Below are positions 1-7,704 of a DNA stretch of 51,503 nt, piece after piece. The notes below the pieces were generated by a model. That model was not told the origin of the DNA. It made no database searches and was given only the letters and a program-made list of their open reading frames with translations. Source of the DNA: Paenibacillus agricola (lineage in GTDB: Bacteria; Bacillota; Bacilli; Paenibacillales; NBRC-103111). Position 1 is the stretch's first letter. Each line of letters begins with the position of its first letter. The stretch spans positions 196,505-248,007 of the forward strand of contig NZ_JAAOIW010000012.1 in the NCBI RefSeq assembly GCF_011440305.1. Reading direction: 5' to 3'. Made by a program: the position numbers and the translations under genes.

Positions 1-972
1 GTGCAGGAGCCAATTATACCCGAAACGAATTTCGGAGTGGTGGCGAATTCCCAAGCGCTTGGCGGTATCCTGTATGGCAGGCGGTATCGGATTATTGTCA
101 GCGGTCCAGATGGCACAGCGCTGGATGTATCTCAGTTAAGATGCACCTTTAAGATCCAAAAGACGCTCTTGCAACCCCCGAACTTTTGCGAAATCGTCTT
201 GTACAACTTGGAGCCAAACACGGAGAATGCCATCATTAAAGAAGGCAACCGCATCATCGTAGAAGCCGGTTACGAGGGCGACCAATACGGCGTTATTTTC
301 GATGGAGATATCATCCAGCCAATCCGGGATAAAGAGGACGCGGTTACCTATCGCCTTACCCTGGTTTCGCTGGACGGCGACCGATTCATGAACCAGGGTT
401 TTGTTGGTTTCTCCGTTTTGAAGGGGCAATCTTCACGTAACTTGGTGGAGCAGATCGCAAGCCAGGCGAAAGTGCCGGCGCAGATCGGCAGCATTTCAGA
501 CGGTTTCGACAAAGCGGAGTTGAGCAGGGGCAAGGTTGTTTTCGGCTTAGCAAAGGATTATCTGAGGCAACTTGCACAAACGCAGGATGCCTCGTTTTAT
601 ATGGAGGATGGCAAAATCAACCTGGTTAAGGTAACGGATCCGCCAGAAGGGGAGATTATCGAATTGTCTCCTGCATCCGGATTGATCGGGCAACCTGTTC
701 AAAATGACCAGGGCATCACCTTCAAAAGCCTGCTGAATCCAAGGATCAAGATCAACCGGTTTGTCCGGATCGATAACAGCCAGATCCGTGCCCAGACCTT
801 TCAGACGGGTCAGATTATCCGCAACTTGGACGCAGAAGGTTTATACCGGGTTATCGGGATCACCTACACTGGCGATACCCGTGGAGACGCATGGGAATGT
901 GAATGCGAAACCGTTAGCCAAGCGGGAATCCTCCCAGGCATGGTATCAGCAGTTACGGCAAACCCATTCTAA
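1..972 (+). CDS. Phage baseplate hub / late-control-like tail protein, possibly 5' partial
   Basis: 323 residues read from the first base of the window, a GTG that may be internal, so the true start may lie upstream. The beta-rich N-terminal half (roughly residues 25-130) is followed by a segment with the 'Q-A-K-V-P' and 'D-Y-L-R-Q-L-A' features of tail hub proteins (T4 gp27 / Mu gp44 / XkdQ type), which join the tail tube to the baseplate. The order hub, spike, wedge, J protein downstream supports the assignment. The identification rests mainly on this order and general fold features, not on a unique motif. It ends 9 bases before the spike gene. Confidence 0.7.
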   Translation: MQEPIIPETNFGVVANSQALGGILYGRRYRIIVSGPDGTALDVSQLRCTFKIQKTLLQPPNFCEIVLYNLEPNTENAIIKEGNRIIVEAGYEGDQYGVIFDGDIIQPIRDKEDAVTYRLTLVSLDGDRFMNQGFVGFSVLKGQSSRNLVEQIASQAKVPAQIGSISDGFDKAELSRGKVVFGLAKDYLRQLAQTQDASFYMEDGKINLVKVTDPPEGEIIELSPASGLIGQPVQNDQGITFKSLLNPRIKINRFVRIDNSQIRAQTFQTGQIIRNLDAEGLYRVIGITYTGDTRGDAWECECETVSQAGILPGMVSAVTANPF

Positions 973-981
973 AGAGGTGCA

Positions 982-1533
982 ATGATGACCAGCCCAATTA
1001 GTGAACGCCTGGACGAAGACGAAGAGTTTTACCGCAGGATGCTGGCAGCTTTCGCAGCGGATCTGCGCGTGGCTACTCCTGGTATCATCCAAGAATTTGA
1101 CCCTGCTACTCAAACAGTTACAGTTCAAACAGCGATCAGGGAGAAGATAATCGATGAGCAATTAGTGACACATTGGTTTGAAATACCATTGCTACTGGAC
1201 GTGCCCATCGTGATCCCTCGAGCGGGAGGTTTTGCGCTTACGCTGCCGATCGTACCGGGTGATGAATGCCTTGTGGTATTTGCAGATAGGTGCATTGATG
1301 CGTGGTTTAGCAGCGGCGGTGTCCAGAACCAGATCGAGTCCCGGCGGCATGAACTGTCGGACGGGTTTGCGATCATCGGTGTGTGGAGCCAGCCGCGGGT
1401 GCTTGCTGGTTATGCTTCTGATGCCGCGCAGCTCCGTTCGGATGACGGATCTGTTGCGATTACGCTGGGAGCTGGATCGATCGACATCGATGCGCCGATT
1501 GTGCGGATCAACGGCACACCAATAACGCCGTAA
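982..1533 (+). CDS. Gp138/baseplate-V-like spike protein
   Basis: 183 residues; ATG behind AAAGAGGTG. An OB-like N-terminal beta region (about residues 25-120, containing 'PGIIQEFDPATQTVTVQ' and 'PGDECLVVFADRCIDAW') is followed by a short repetitive beta tail ending 'IDIDAPIVRINGTPITP'. This is the usual build of membrane-puncturing spikes of the Gp138 or GpV type, where the OB domain caps the hub and the beta-helical tip pierces the envelope. It lies between hub and gp25-like genes, as in many contractile tails. A second start codon one residue downstream would make no difference. Confidence 0.75.
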   Translation: MMTSPISERLDEDEEFYRRMLAAFAADLRVATPGIIQEFDPATQTVTVQTAIREKIIDEQLVTHWFEIPLLLDVPIVIPRAGGFALTLPIVPGDECLVVFADRCIDAWFSSGGVQNQIESRRHELSDGFAIIGVWSQPRVLAGYASDAAQLRSDDGSVAITLGAGSIDIDAPIVRINGTPITP

Positions 1534-1544
1534 GGAGGAGCAGC

Positions 1545-1898
1545 ATGCGATACCGAAAACTCAATAACGGAGATTACACATTCGGAGGTAACGGCGATGA
1601 TTTTATAACTGGCACCTTAGCCGTCAGCCAGGCCATCAAAACAAATCTGCTGCTCCTGCAGGGGGAGTGGTGGGAATCAACGGGTACCGGGTTACCATTG
1701 TTCCAACATATCCTCGGAGCGCCCGGCACACCTCAGCACATACAGGCAACAGACTTGCTGGTCCAGGACAACATCTTGGCCACGCTGGGAGTCCTCCGGA
1801 TTAAAGATTTCAAAAGCATCTACGAGGATCGCAAATATGGCTTGTCCTGCAAAGTAGAAACGATTTACGGCGATGCAGAAACAGAGGTGATTTTCTAA
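1545..1898 (+). CDS. Baseplate wedge protein, gp25/W-like
   Basis: 117 residues, the normal size for the gp25-like (GPW) family, which forms the sheath-polymerisation platform of the wedge. 'Y-T-F-G-G-N-G-D-D-F' near the N-terminus, the conserved 'QAIKTNLLLLQGEWW' helix and the 'V-E-T-I-Y-G-D-A' end match XkdS/gp25-type proteins. ATG follows AAGGAGGAGC with good spacing. It is separated by one base from the J-protein gene, so the two are probably translationally coupled. Confidence 0.75.
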   Translation: MRYRKLNNGDYTFGGNGDDFITGTLAVSQAIKTNLLLLQGEWWESTGTGLPLFQHILGAPGTPQHIQATDLLVQDNILATLGVLRIKDFKSIYEDRKYGLSCKVETIYGDAETEVIF

Positions 1899-1899
1899 T

Positions 1900-3075
1900 A
1901 TGGCTTATTTTGCACCCTTCATCGATGCTAGCGGCTTACACATACCGGCTTACACAGATATCCGTGACCAGCTGGTAGCCGATGCTAAAACGATCTTCGG
2001 GTCTGATATTTATCTTGGCATAGACACACAGGATTACCAATGGATCTCGGCAGTGGCTGACATCATTTATGATTCGTTCTTAACAAGCCAGGGCGTGTAT
2101 AACAGTAGAGGACCCTCTACGGCACTCGGGAGTCCTTTGGATATCATCGTAAAACTGAACGGCATCAAACGCCTAGCAGCCGTATTCTCAACGTGCTACG
2201 TAACTTTGACAGGCACAGCCGGAACAACGATCACAAATGGCGTAGCCGGTGATACCAATGGCAACGGCTGGAGCTTATCCAGTCCGATTGTATTGGATGG
2301 CGCAGGGCAGGCTACAGCGCTGGCAACGTGCCAAATTGCGGGACCTGTTACAGCTAACCCTGGGCAGCTTAATAAGATTGTCACACCGACATACGGCTGG
2401 ACATCGATCACAAACGACTTAGCTGCCTCCATCGGGACTAACGTGGAGACAGATGCGCAATTGCGCTCCAGGCAAGCGATCAGTACAGCACAGCCTAGCC
2501 GTACGGTGCTGGAAGGTATGCAAGGTGCTGTCGCTGCTGTTTCTGGTGTAACGCGTTTCAGGGTGTACGAGAACGATACAAATGTAACAGATCCTGACGG
2601 GCTGCCTGCTCACTCGGTTACAGCAGTTGTGGAGGGTGGCGACAGTACGTCGATCGCATCTGCCATCTACGAGAAGAAGGGTCCAGGTTGCTACACCAAC
2701 GGCACGACGGAAATCATCCTTACCGATGCGTACGGTAATCCTACTTTCGTCCGTTTCTACCGGCCGACCTACGTGGACATTGATGTGGTCGTGAACGTTA
2801 AGGCGCTGTCAGGCTACACCAGCAACACTACAGCCGATATCAAAGCAGCCATCGCGGCGTACTGTGACAGCCTGCTGATCGGTGATGACCTTTATGTATC
2901 GAGCTTGTGGAGCGCCTCCTTTGCTGCTAATGAGGTACCTAACAAACCCCAGTTCTCGATCACGGGGCTAACAGCGGCAAAGCATGGAGGCTCGCCGAGT
3001 ACAGCCGATATCGTTATCCTCTTTAATGAAGTAACTCGTGGTAACACAGCATACATCGTCGTAAACGTGACATGA
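1900..3075 (+). CDS. Baseplate J-like protein
   Basis: 391 residues, usual for BppJ/XkdT-type baseplate J proteins that form the wedge arms. 'Y-T-D-I-R-D-Q-L-V-A-D-A' and 'G-S-D-I-Y-L-G-I-D-T-Q-D-Y-Q' near the N-terminus are typical, as are 'E-T-D-A-Q-L-R-S-R' at about residue 180 and 'P-D-G-L-P-A-H-S-V' at about 233. The start follows the gp25-like stop by one base and uses a ribosome site inside the preceding gene (GAGG). It is followed by AGGAGG and the next tail gene. Confidence 0.85.
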   Translation: MAYFAPFIDASGLHIPAYTDIRDQLVADAKTIFGSDIYLGIDTQDYQWISAVADIIYDSFLTSQGVYNSRGPSTALGSPLDIIVKLNGIKRLAAVFSTCYVTLTGTAGTTITNGVAGDTNGNGWSLSSPIVLDGAGQATALATCQIAGPVTANPGQLNKIVTPTYGWTSITNDLAASIGTNVETDAQLRSRQAISTAQPSRTVLEGMQGAVAAVSGVTRFRVYENDTNVTDPDGLPAHSVTAVVEGGDSTSIASAIYEKKGPGCYTNGTTEIILTDAYGNPTFVRFYRPTYVDIDVVVNVKALSGYTSNTTADIKAAIAAYCDSLLIGDDLYVSSLWSASFAANEVPNKPQFSITGLTAAKHGGSPSTADIVILFNEVTRGNTAYIVVNVT

Positions 3076-3085
3076 GGAGGTAGCC

Positions 3086-3718
3086 ATGGCGATCGATAAA
3101 CAGATAGACCTTATCACCTCCCAGCACAAGACGCAGCCCAAGTTTATGGCTTGGCTGTCTGCTGCCCTTACGATCACGGATGACGGTGTTGCAGCAACCA
3201 AAACGGTACCGACTCTTTTCGATATCGACAATGCTATCGGCAAGCAGCTCGACACACTTGGCGAGATCGTGGGGCGTAGTCGCAAGGTAGACTTCCAGCC
3301 TACAGATGGGTCAAGTCCTGAGTTGGACGACGCTAATTTCCGGTTGATCATTAAAACTAAAATTGCGACGAATCAGTGGGACGGGACAATCTCGCAGATC
3401 CGTGACCTGTGGGCAAACATTTTCGAGTACCTGATGTTGGTCATCGTGGACAACCAAGATATGAGTATTAGCCTGGGCGTTGTCGGCTTGTCCACGCCGC
3501 TGGAAAAGGATTTGATTGCTAACGGATATATCCTGCCGAAACCAGCCGGAGTCCGAGCGAATTTCAGTTTTTACGATGATGCGATATTCGGCTATGACTT
3601 GGACAACTCGGCGATCAAAGGGTATGACGAGGGTTACTGGTTTCAGGCGTATCCGTTGTTCGCGTATGACATTAGCAACAGTCAGCTAAAAGGCTATGAC
3701 GAAGGGGAGTGGGCATAG
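3086..3718 (+). CDS. DUF2612-type tail protein (tail protein I analogue)
   Basis: 210 residues; ATG behind GAGGAGG. 'LFDIDNAIGKQLDTLGEIVG' (about residues 51-70) is the hallmark of DUF2612 proteins, which sit where tail protein I is found and connect baseplate wedge to fibre. The C-terminal 45 residues contain three related 'Y-D-x-x-N/S-x-x-K-G-Y-D-E-G' segments, an internal aromatic repeat that may be a fibre attachment tail. The stop codon overlaps the next start (TAGTG). Confidence 0.75.
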   Translation: MAIDKQIDLITSQHKTQPKFMAWLSAALTITDDGVAATKTVPTLFDIDNAIGKQLDTLGEIVGRSRKVDFQPTDGSSPELDDANFRLIIKTKIATNQWDGTISQIRDLWANIFEYLMLVIVDNQDMSISLGVVGLSTPLEKDLIANGYILPKPAGVRANFSFYDDAIFGYDLDNSAIKGYDEGYWFQAYPLFAYDISNSQLKGYDEGEWA

Positions 3719-4596
3719 TGGCAACCAGTAATTTTAAAGTGTTTAACGAAACGATGAGCAATATCGAGAACGACGTACAGTATCTTGCGGATGCACAAAG
3801 AGTTGGCGGGGTGGTGCCTGGTGTAGCTCCTTCAGCCCTTCATAATAAGCTATATAGGCAAGTATCCATTATGGTGGCAGCTCTGGGACAGCTAAGTGCA
3901 AACCGAGGATTTAGCGTAAGTGATGCAGATCTTACTGCACTCGTTGCTGCTCTGAATGGGGCCTTAGGTCCAGCACAGACAACAGGGACTATGACGCTTT
4001 ACGTTTCGACAACAGGGAACGATACAACCGGAGACGGATCGATTGGGCTACCATACAGAACAGTTCAGTTTGCAATTAACAAAATACCTCAAATCGTTAA
4101 CCACTCGGTAATTATTAACATAGCCGCAGGGACGTATGCCGAAGCTATTAACATTGCCGGGTTTAATGGAAAAGGAATTTTAGAATTAATCGGAAACACA
4201 GCATCAGCTACAGTCAGCGTTATATCCATTCTCATGCAAGTATGTGGGTGCAAGGTTAAATCGTCTGGTTTAAATGTGACCACGACAACCGGCGCAGCCA
4301 TTACAGTAGATGGATGTCAATGGGCGCATTTGAATACCAATTTTGTAACATCAAGTGGCGCATTTGAAGGTATTAGAGCCGTTTCGTCCTTTGTATATAC
4401 TGCGGGGAATGTATTGTCAAATCGTAGCGTGGCTATTTATTCCGATTTTATGTCTGTAGTTGGAAGCACTAACAACACGGGCACAGGAAATACGATAGGG
4501 CTTTATGCATCGACTGCGGGAACAATTGGAAAAGGCGGTACGCAGCCCGCGGGTACAACTGCCGAAGCATTTAGCACAGGGGGTGTTATTCGATGA
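3718..4596 (+). CDS. Tail fibre / spike-like protein with predicted beta-helix
   Basis: 292 residues from a GTG at 3718, which overlaps the previous stop (TAGTG) and has AGGGGAG nine bases upstream. An in-frame GTG nine bases earlier is too close to that ribosome site. The N-terminal 90 residues are helical and conserved-looking (virion attachment). From 'G-T-M-T-L-Y-V-S-T-T-G-N-D-T-T-G-D-G' onward the chain has the Asn/Gly/Thr-rich pattern of pectate-lyase-like beta-helices ('P-Y-R-T-V-Q-F-A-I-N-K-I-P'). No catalytic motif is visible. It probably determines receptor binding. Confidence 0.65.
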   Translation: MATSNFKVFNETMSNIENDVQYLADAQRVGGVVPGVAPSALHNKLYRQVSIMVAALGQLSANRGFSVSDADLTALVAALNGALGPAQTTGTMTLYVSTTGNDTTGDGSIGLPYRTVQFAINKIPQIVNHSVIINIAAGTYAEAINIAGFNGKGILELIGNTASATVSVISILMQVCGCKVKSSGLNVTTTTGAAITVDGCQWAHLNTNFVTSSGAFEGIRAVSSFVYTAGNVLSNRSVAIYSDFMSVVGSTNNTGTGNTIGLYASTAGTIGKGGTQPAGTTAEAFSTGGVIR

Positions 4597-4952
4597 TAGC
4601 AATTTTGCATGTAGATGGATTTGTGCGAATGCTCATACCTGATTTAATTTCCATTGATGGTGGAAATGTCACGGGTGTTGATTCAGCAGCCAGAGGCACA
4701 ACAGCCGATATTCTAGTTGTGGACGGCTTCACGCACAGCGAGGACGAGACAGGGCAATTCATAACGAATGGCTCAACTACAATCCGTCTTCTTGACGCGA
4801 TTAATCCGAGCGATTTCACTGACACTCGTGCTCAGTTACCTCTCACTCCTGAGCAGCAAAAGGATCAACGGATTGCGCAACTTGAAGAAGAGAATATCGA
4901 TAACATGCTAGCTCTTGTCGAGCTGTATGAAATGTTTTTAGGAGGGGTCTAG
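4593..4952 (+). CDS. Small phage tail-associated protein, XkdW-like position
   Basis: 119 residues, overlapping the fibre gene by ATGA, so probably coupled to it. The N-terminal 80 residues are beta-rich with no recognised motif. The C-terminus (from about residue 88) is a short coiled coil, 'Q-R-I-A-Q-L-E-E-E-N', as in many small proteins encoded between fibre and XkdX genes. Position suggests fibre assembly or chaperoning. I do not recognise the family with certainty. Confidence 0.6.
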   Translation: MIAILHVDGFVRMLIPDLISIDGGNVTGVDSAARGTTADILVVDGFTHSEDETGQFITNGSTTIRLLDAINPSDFTDTRAQLPLTPEQQKDQRIAQLEEENIDNMLALVELYEMFLGGV

Positions 4953-4955
4953 TCA

Positions 4956-5063
4956 ATGGCGACTGTTTACTACAAACTAATCAAAGCTGGTAAAAAGGTA
5001 ATTGGAGACGTGCCTGAGAATCTTCGACCTGATGTGAAAGCCTTACTTGATGCAGATGCTTAA
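4956..5063 (+). CDS. XkdX/CD1375-type phage miniprotein, copy 1
   Basis: 35 residues; ATG eight bases after GGAGGGG. It begins MATVYYKLIKAGKK and contains 'VPENLRPDVKALLDADA', the pattern of the tiny CD1375/XkdX-like proteins encoded just before phage holins. Function is unknown. The next gene is a divergent copy (both read M-x-T-V-Y-x-x-L-I-x-x-G-x-K and then V-P-x-N-L-x-P-x-V). Short but well supported by ribosome site and paralogue. Confidence 0.8.
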   Translation: MATVYYKLIKAGKKVIGDVPENLRPDVKALLDADA

Positions 5064-5064
5064 A

Positions 5065-5089
5065 GGAGCCCTGGTGTGGCTTCTTTTTT
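5065..5089 (+). terminator. Weak intrinsic terminator between the two miniprotein genes
   Basis: GGAGCC (5065-5070) pairs with GGCTTC (5078-5083), with one G-U pair, around a seven-base loop, followed by six T. It may lower expression of the downstream lysis genes relative to tail genes. Confidence 0.45.
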
Positions 5090-5112
5090 GTTTACTGGGA
5101 GGAGGTGATATC

Positions 5113-5250
5113 ATGGTCACTGTATACGTAACGCTCATCATCAAAGGTTACAAAACGTTTGCACAGGTTCCTGTTAATCTACAGCCTGCTGTAGAAGCTG
5201 AATTACTAGCGCTAGGACTAGACACGGACGGCAAGCCATTGCCAGAGTAG
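5113..5250 (+). CDS. XkdX/CD1375-type phage miniprotein, copy 2
   Basis: 45 residues; ATG behind GGGAGGAGGTGATATC, an unusually strong ribosome site. An upstream in-frame ATG at 5047 lies inside the previous gene and the hairpin and is not credible. It shares with copy 1 the pattern M-x-T-V-Y, L-I-x-x-G-x-K, V-P-x-N-L-x-P-x-V and is ten residues longer at the C-terminus. Function is unknown; the pair looks like an old tandem duplication. Confidence 0.75.
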   Translation: MVTVYVTLIIKGYKTFAQVPVNLQPAVEAELLALGLDTDGKPLPE

Positions 5251-5258
5251 AGAACGTG

Positions 5259-5282
5259 CCCCGAGCAATCGGGGTTGTTTTT
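5259..5282 (+). terminator. Intrinsic terminator before the holin gene
   Basis: CCCCGA (5259-5264), GCAA loop, TCGGGG (5269-5274), tail TTGTTTTT. It ends tail-gene transcription and implies either readthrough or a separate promoter for holin and endolysin. Confidence 0.7.
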
Positions 5283-5311
5283 ATGTCTGATAACGGAGAG
5301 GACAAATAGAA

Positions 5312-5782
5312 ATGACAATTAAATTAGTGCTTGGCGGCTTACTTACGGCAGTGATCGGCACCAATGAAAAGATAGCTGCCTATAGCGGAATATTATCGAT
5401 ATTGGGTTTCATTACTAGTTCGTACCTAGGTGGCTGGGATATCGGGTTACGGATACTTGTGTTCTGCATGGTTTCGGATTATTTATCAGGAGTAGCAGGT
5501 GCCATTAAAAATAAGAAATTAGACGCAGAAGTTATGTTTTGGGGAGGCATAAAAAAAGCCGTAATCCTCGCTGTGCTTGCGCTCAGTATCTTGCTCGATG
5601 AGTTCGTAGGTAACGATGCTCCAGCCTTTCGTACACTTGCCATCTACTTTTATGTAGGCAAGGAAGCCTTATCGGTCATTCAGAATTTCGGTATCCTTGG
5701 CGTCAACCTACCAAGCTTCATTGTTAAGGAGTTTACTAATTTCGAGAAAAAGGGGGATGGCATCGATGGCAAAGGGAATTGA
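5312..5782 (+). CDS. Phage holin (phage_holin_4_1 / TcdE-like family)
   Basis: 156 residues with three to four hydrophobic segments (about residues 6-18, 25-55, 74-95, 105-125). The 'SDYLSGVAGAIKNKKLDAEVMF' region, shortened to 'D-Y-L-S-G-V-x-x-A', is characteristic of the Cph1/TcdE-type holin family, which forms the membrane lesion that releases the endolysin. A charged C-terminus is typical. The gene overlaps the endolysin start by 17 bases. ATG has AGAGGA upstream. Confidence 0.9.
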   Translation: MTIKLVLGGLLTAVIGTNEKIAAYSGILSILGFITSSYLGGWDIGLRILVFCMVSDYLSGVAGAIKNKKLDAEVMFWGGIKKAVILAVLALSILLDEFVGNDAPAFRTLAIYFYVGKEALSVIQNFGILGVNLPSFIVKEFTNFEKKGDGIDGKGN

Positions 5783-6587
5783 TTGTGCAACAGCTTTAAC
5801 TGTTAATACAGCCGCAGCATTTGCTGCAGACGGGAATGCCTTCGTAGCCCGTTACCTGGTTCCGGTGAACAGTTGGAAGGCGCTAACGCTGGCAGAGGCC
5901 GAGATTATTACGGCAGCTGGCATGCACATCGTTTCCGTATTCGAGACGTCAGCCGGCAGACCACTAACAGGGAAAGATGGAGGAAAGAACGACGGATCCA
6001 CAGCGCTCCAGCTAGCCAAGGATATCGGGCAGCCTGAGGGCAGTACGATCTATGCTGCTGTAGACTTCGACGCAACGCCAGGGCAGATGCCTTTGATACT
6101 TGCTTACCTGAAGGCATTTGACGAAGCTACGCCAGGCTATGCAACAGGCGTGTACGGATCCGCATATGTGGTGGAAGCTGTTCAGGCTGCCGGTGTTTGC
6201 TCCCACTACTGGCAGACCTATGCATGGAGCCGTGGCAAAGTGGTGGACGGCATTCACATCTACCAATTCAGGAACGATATCGAGGTTAACGGGATCGGCG
6301 TGGACCTTAACGAATCCTATGGGGCAGAGGGCTGGTGGAGTTTGGCCGCTATCGAAGAAGAGAAGGAGGCTGAGGACGGTATGGAAAAACAGCAAATGGT
6401 TGAATACGAAGCAGACTGGAAATGGGATCAGCTCGCTAAATCTTTGGACGGCTTATACCATGCAGGGCTGCTTGAGAATTACAACTGGGCTGAGCAAGCA
6501 AGTAACAGGGATATAACAATTTCGGATGCTTTGCTGATTATGGCGACTATGTTGGCCAGGCAGAACGGCGTTAAGATCGGGGATTAA
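5766..6587 (+). CDS. Phage endolysin with DUF1906 (Rv2525c-like glycoside hydrolase) domain
   Basis: 273 residues. The chosen ATG at 5766 follows GGGGGATGG; a start further upstream would lie wholly inside the holin gene. Residues 4-195 form a DUF1906-type barrel: 'GIDCATAL' at the N-terminus, 'FVARYL', 'IYAAVDFDA' (acidic strand end), 'GVYGS', 'YQFRNDIEVNGIGVDLNES'. These domains resemble GH25 lysozymes and are thought to cut cell-wall glycan. The C-terminal 65 residues ('W-D-Q-L-A-K-S-L-D' onwards) are helical and may be a wall-binding or oligomerisation unit. It lies directly after the holin, as expected for a lysis cassette. Confidence 0.85.
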   Translation: MAKGIDCATALTVNTAAAFAADGNAFVARYLVPVNSWKALTLAEAEIITAAGMHIVSVFETSAGRPLTGKDGGKNDGSTALQLAKDIGQPEGSTIYAAVDFDATPGQMPLILAYLKAFDEATPGYATGVYGSAYVVEAVQAAGVCSHYWQTYAWSRGKVVDGIHIYQFRNDIEVNGIGVDLNESYGAEGWWSLAAIEEEKEAEDGMEKQQMVEYEADWKWDQLAKSLDGLYHAGLLENYNWAEQASNRDITISDALLIMATMLARQNGVKIGD

Positions 6588-6611
6588 ATTCAATAATACT
6601 CGAACAAAGAA

Positions 6612-6648
6612 AAGCCCTCCATCCTGTTTCCAGGTAGAGGGCTTATTA
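6612..6648. terminator. Bidirectional terminator between endolysin and minus-strand membrane gene
   Basis: AAGCCCTC (6612-6619) pairs with GAGGGCTT (6637-6644), and an inner CCTG/CAGG extends the hairpin. The sequence sits between convergent genes. Confidence 0.7.
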
Positions 6649-6864
6649 ATCCTTTTTAGTGTTAATATAAATCTTCTGGAGCAAAATTATTATTTCTCCA
6701 AATCCGGCTATCGCAATTCCACCGATTATCGAAAATGTAGATGTTAGCATAGGAGCCTTAAAAAACAAAACGGCAAGTAGAGAAATGAATATGGTGACTG
6801 CACCACTCCAAAACAGCAAACTGCCGATTAAACTGGATTTACCGTAAACGTCTTCTTTTTTCAT
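6646..6864 (-). CDS. Small two-TM membrane protein, unknown function
   Basis: 72 residues from the ATG at 6864, which has GGAG seven bases upstream. Two hydrophobic helices (about residues 12-34 and 41-63) and a Lys-rich end. A GTG at 6927 would add 21 residues, but its GGAAGG is only one base away. It is the only minus-strand gene in the prophage region, so it may be a lysogeny-expressed accessory (moron-like) gene. No family recognised. Confidence 0.6.
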   Translation of the reverse strand: MKKEDVYGKSSLIGSLLFWSGAVTIFISLLAVLFFKAPMLTSTFSIIGGIAIAGFGEIIILLQKIYINTKKD

Positions 6865-7023
6865 CGACTTCTCCTGCGTTCTTACCTGAGCCCCGTCTTT
6901 AACTTGATACTCCACCAAACCACACACCTTCCATATGTTGAATACACACTTATAATTGTCATATTTTAGTATAACATTTTATAGGGTGGCTTCTCTACAG
7001 TTTTATTTTCACAAAAATATCTC

Positions 7024-7076
7024 TTGTAATACGAACTTGTGTTCTATATTATGTAGAATATAGGAATATGTGTTCG
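7024..7076 (+). promoter_or_regulatory. SOS promoter with two LexA (DinR) boxes
   Basis: TTGTAA (7024-7029), 17-base spacer, TATTAT (7047-7052). Box 1, CGAACTTGTGTTCT (7032-7045), lies in the spacer. Box 2, GGAATATGTGTTCG (7063-7076), lies just downstream of the start point. Both fit the Gram-positive LexA site CGAAC-N4-GTTCG (box 1: 9/10 fixed bases, box 2: 8/10). The outer ends of the two boxes also form a larger inverted repeat (ATACGAAC ... GTTCGTAT). Confidence 0.8.
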
Positions 7077-7098
7077 TATATTTGGAGGGGCGGTTCTA

Positions 7099-7311
7099 TT
7101 GGAAAAAACTCTTTGTAAGTACATAGGTCATATTGTCGAAATCATCTACCAGGGACCCAACGGGCAGTTGACCCAGCGGCGAATCGAGATCCGTACCATT
7201 GGAGGCAGGACGATCAAGGCGTATTGCATGGAACGCAAAGCGCCGCAGGTGTTCCGAATCGACAACGTTCTAGCCGTCCATCCATTGGAACAAATAAGGA
7301 GAACCTCATGA
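7099..7311 (+). CDS. Small WYL-like domain protein, first gene of SOS cassette
   Basis: 70 residues; TTG start eight bases after GGAGGGG. The order 'VEIIYQGPNGQLTQRRIE', 'IKAYCMERKAPQVFRIDNVL' resembles the ligand-binding core of WYL proteins (strand, turn, 'A-Y-C-x-x-R', 'F-R-I-D-x-I/V'). There is no DNA-binding domain, so it is a stand-alone fragment. The stop overlaps the next start (ATGA). LexA boxes lie directly upstream. WYL domains often sense nucleic acids, but a role here is only inference. Confidence 0.65.
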   Translation: MEKTLCKYIGHIVEIIYQGPNGQLTQRRIEIRTIGGRTIKAYCMERKAPQVFRIDNVLAVHPLEQIRRTS

Positions 7312-7676
7312 AGGAACCACAGAGAAAAAAGCTTGTCGGGAACGGGCTTTGGGAGTCCAGCCGGATGATGCTGCCCGAGTATGTAGCAGCACTGAAAAGG
7401 CAGGCCGAGGAGAGCAAACAGCTTGTCAAACCTATCCTAACTGACGACGAAAAAGACTATATCAATGGACTGATCCGCAGTGCCAGAGCTTCGTGCCTGC
7501 CGGTTACACTTACCCTACTACACGGTGAATACGATCGAGAAGATATAACAGGGCAAGTGGACAAAATTGAAACGCGTAGAGGCGTGAAGATCCTGCTTGA
7601 TGAGTTAGGGGATGATTGGCGCTGGATCCCGTTCGAGGATATTATTCATGCGGAGTTTGATCAGGTGGAAATATAA
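7308..7676 (+). CDS. YolD-like family protein
   Basis: 122 residues; ATG behind AAGGAG, overlapping the previous stop. 'GNGLWESSRMMLPEYVAAL' near the N-terminus is the YolD signature (x-N-x-L-W-E-x-S-R-M-M/I-L-P-E). The rest is a beta barrel-like segment, 'VTLTLLHGEYDREDITG', with 'W-I-P-F-E-D-I' near the end. YolD-like genes usually sit beside SOS-induced Y-family polymerases (UvrX/UmuC type) on phages and plasmids. No polymerase is present here. Function is unknown; a role in SOS or translesion control is suggested by family context. Confidence 0.85.
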   Translation: MKEPQRKKLVGNGLWESSRMMLPEYVAALKRQAEESKQLVKPILTDDEKDYINGLIRSARASCLPVTLTLLHGEYDREDITGQVDKIETRRGVKILLDELGDDWRWIPFEDIIHAEFDQVEI

Positions 7677-7704
7677 CAAGCTTTTTAAATAGGAGGAATG
7701 AACA

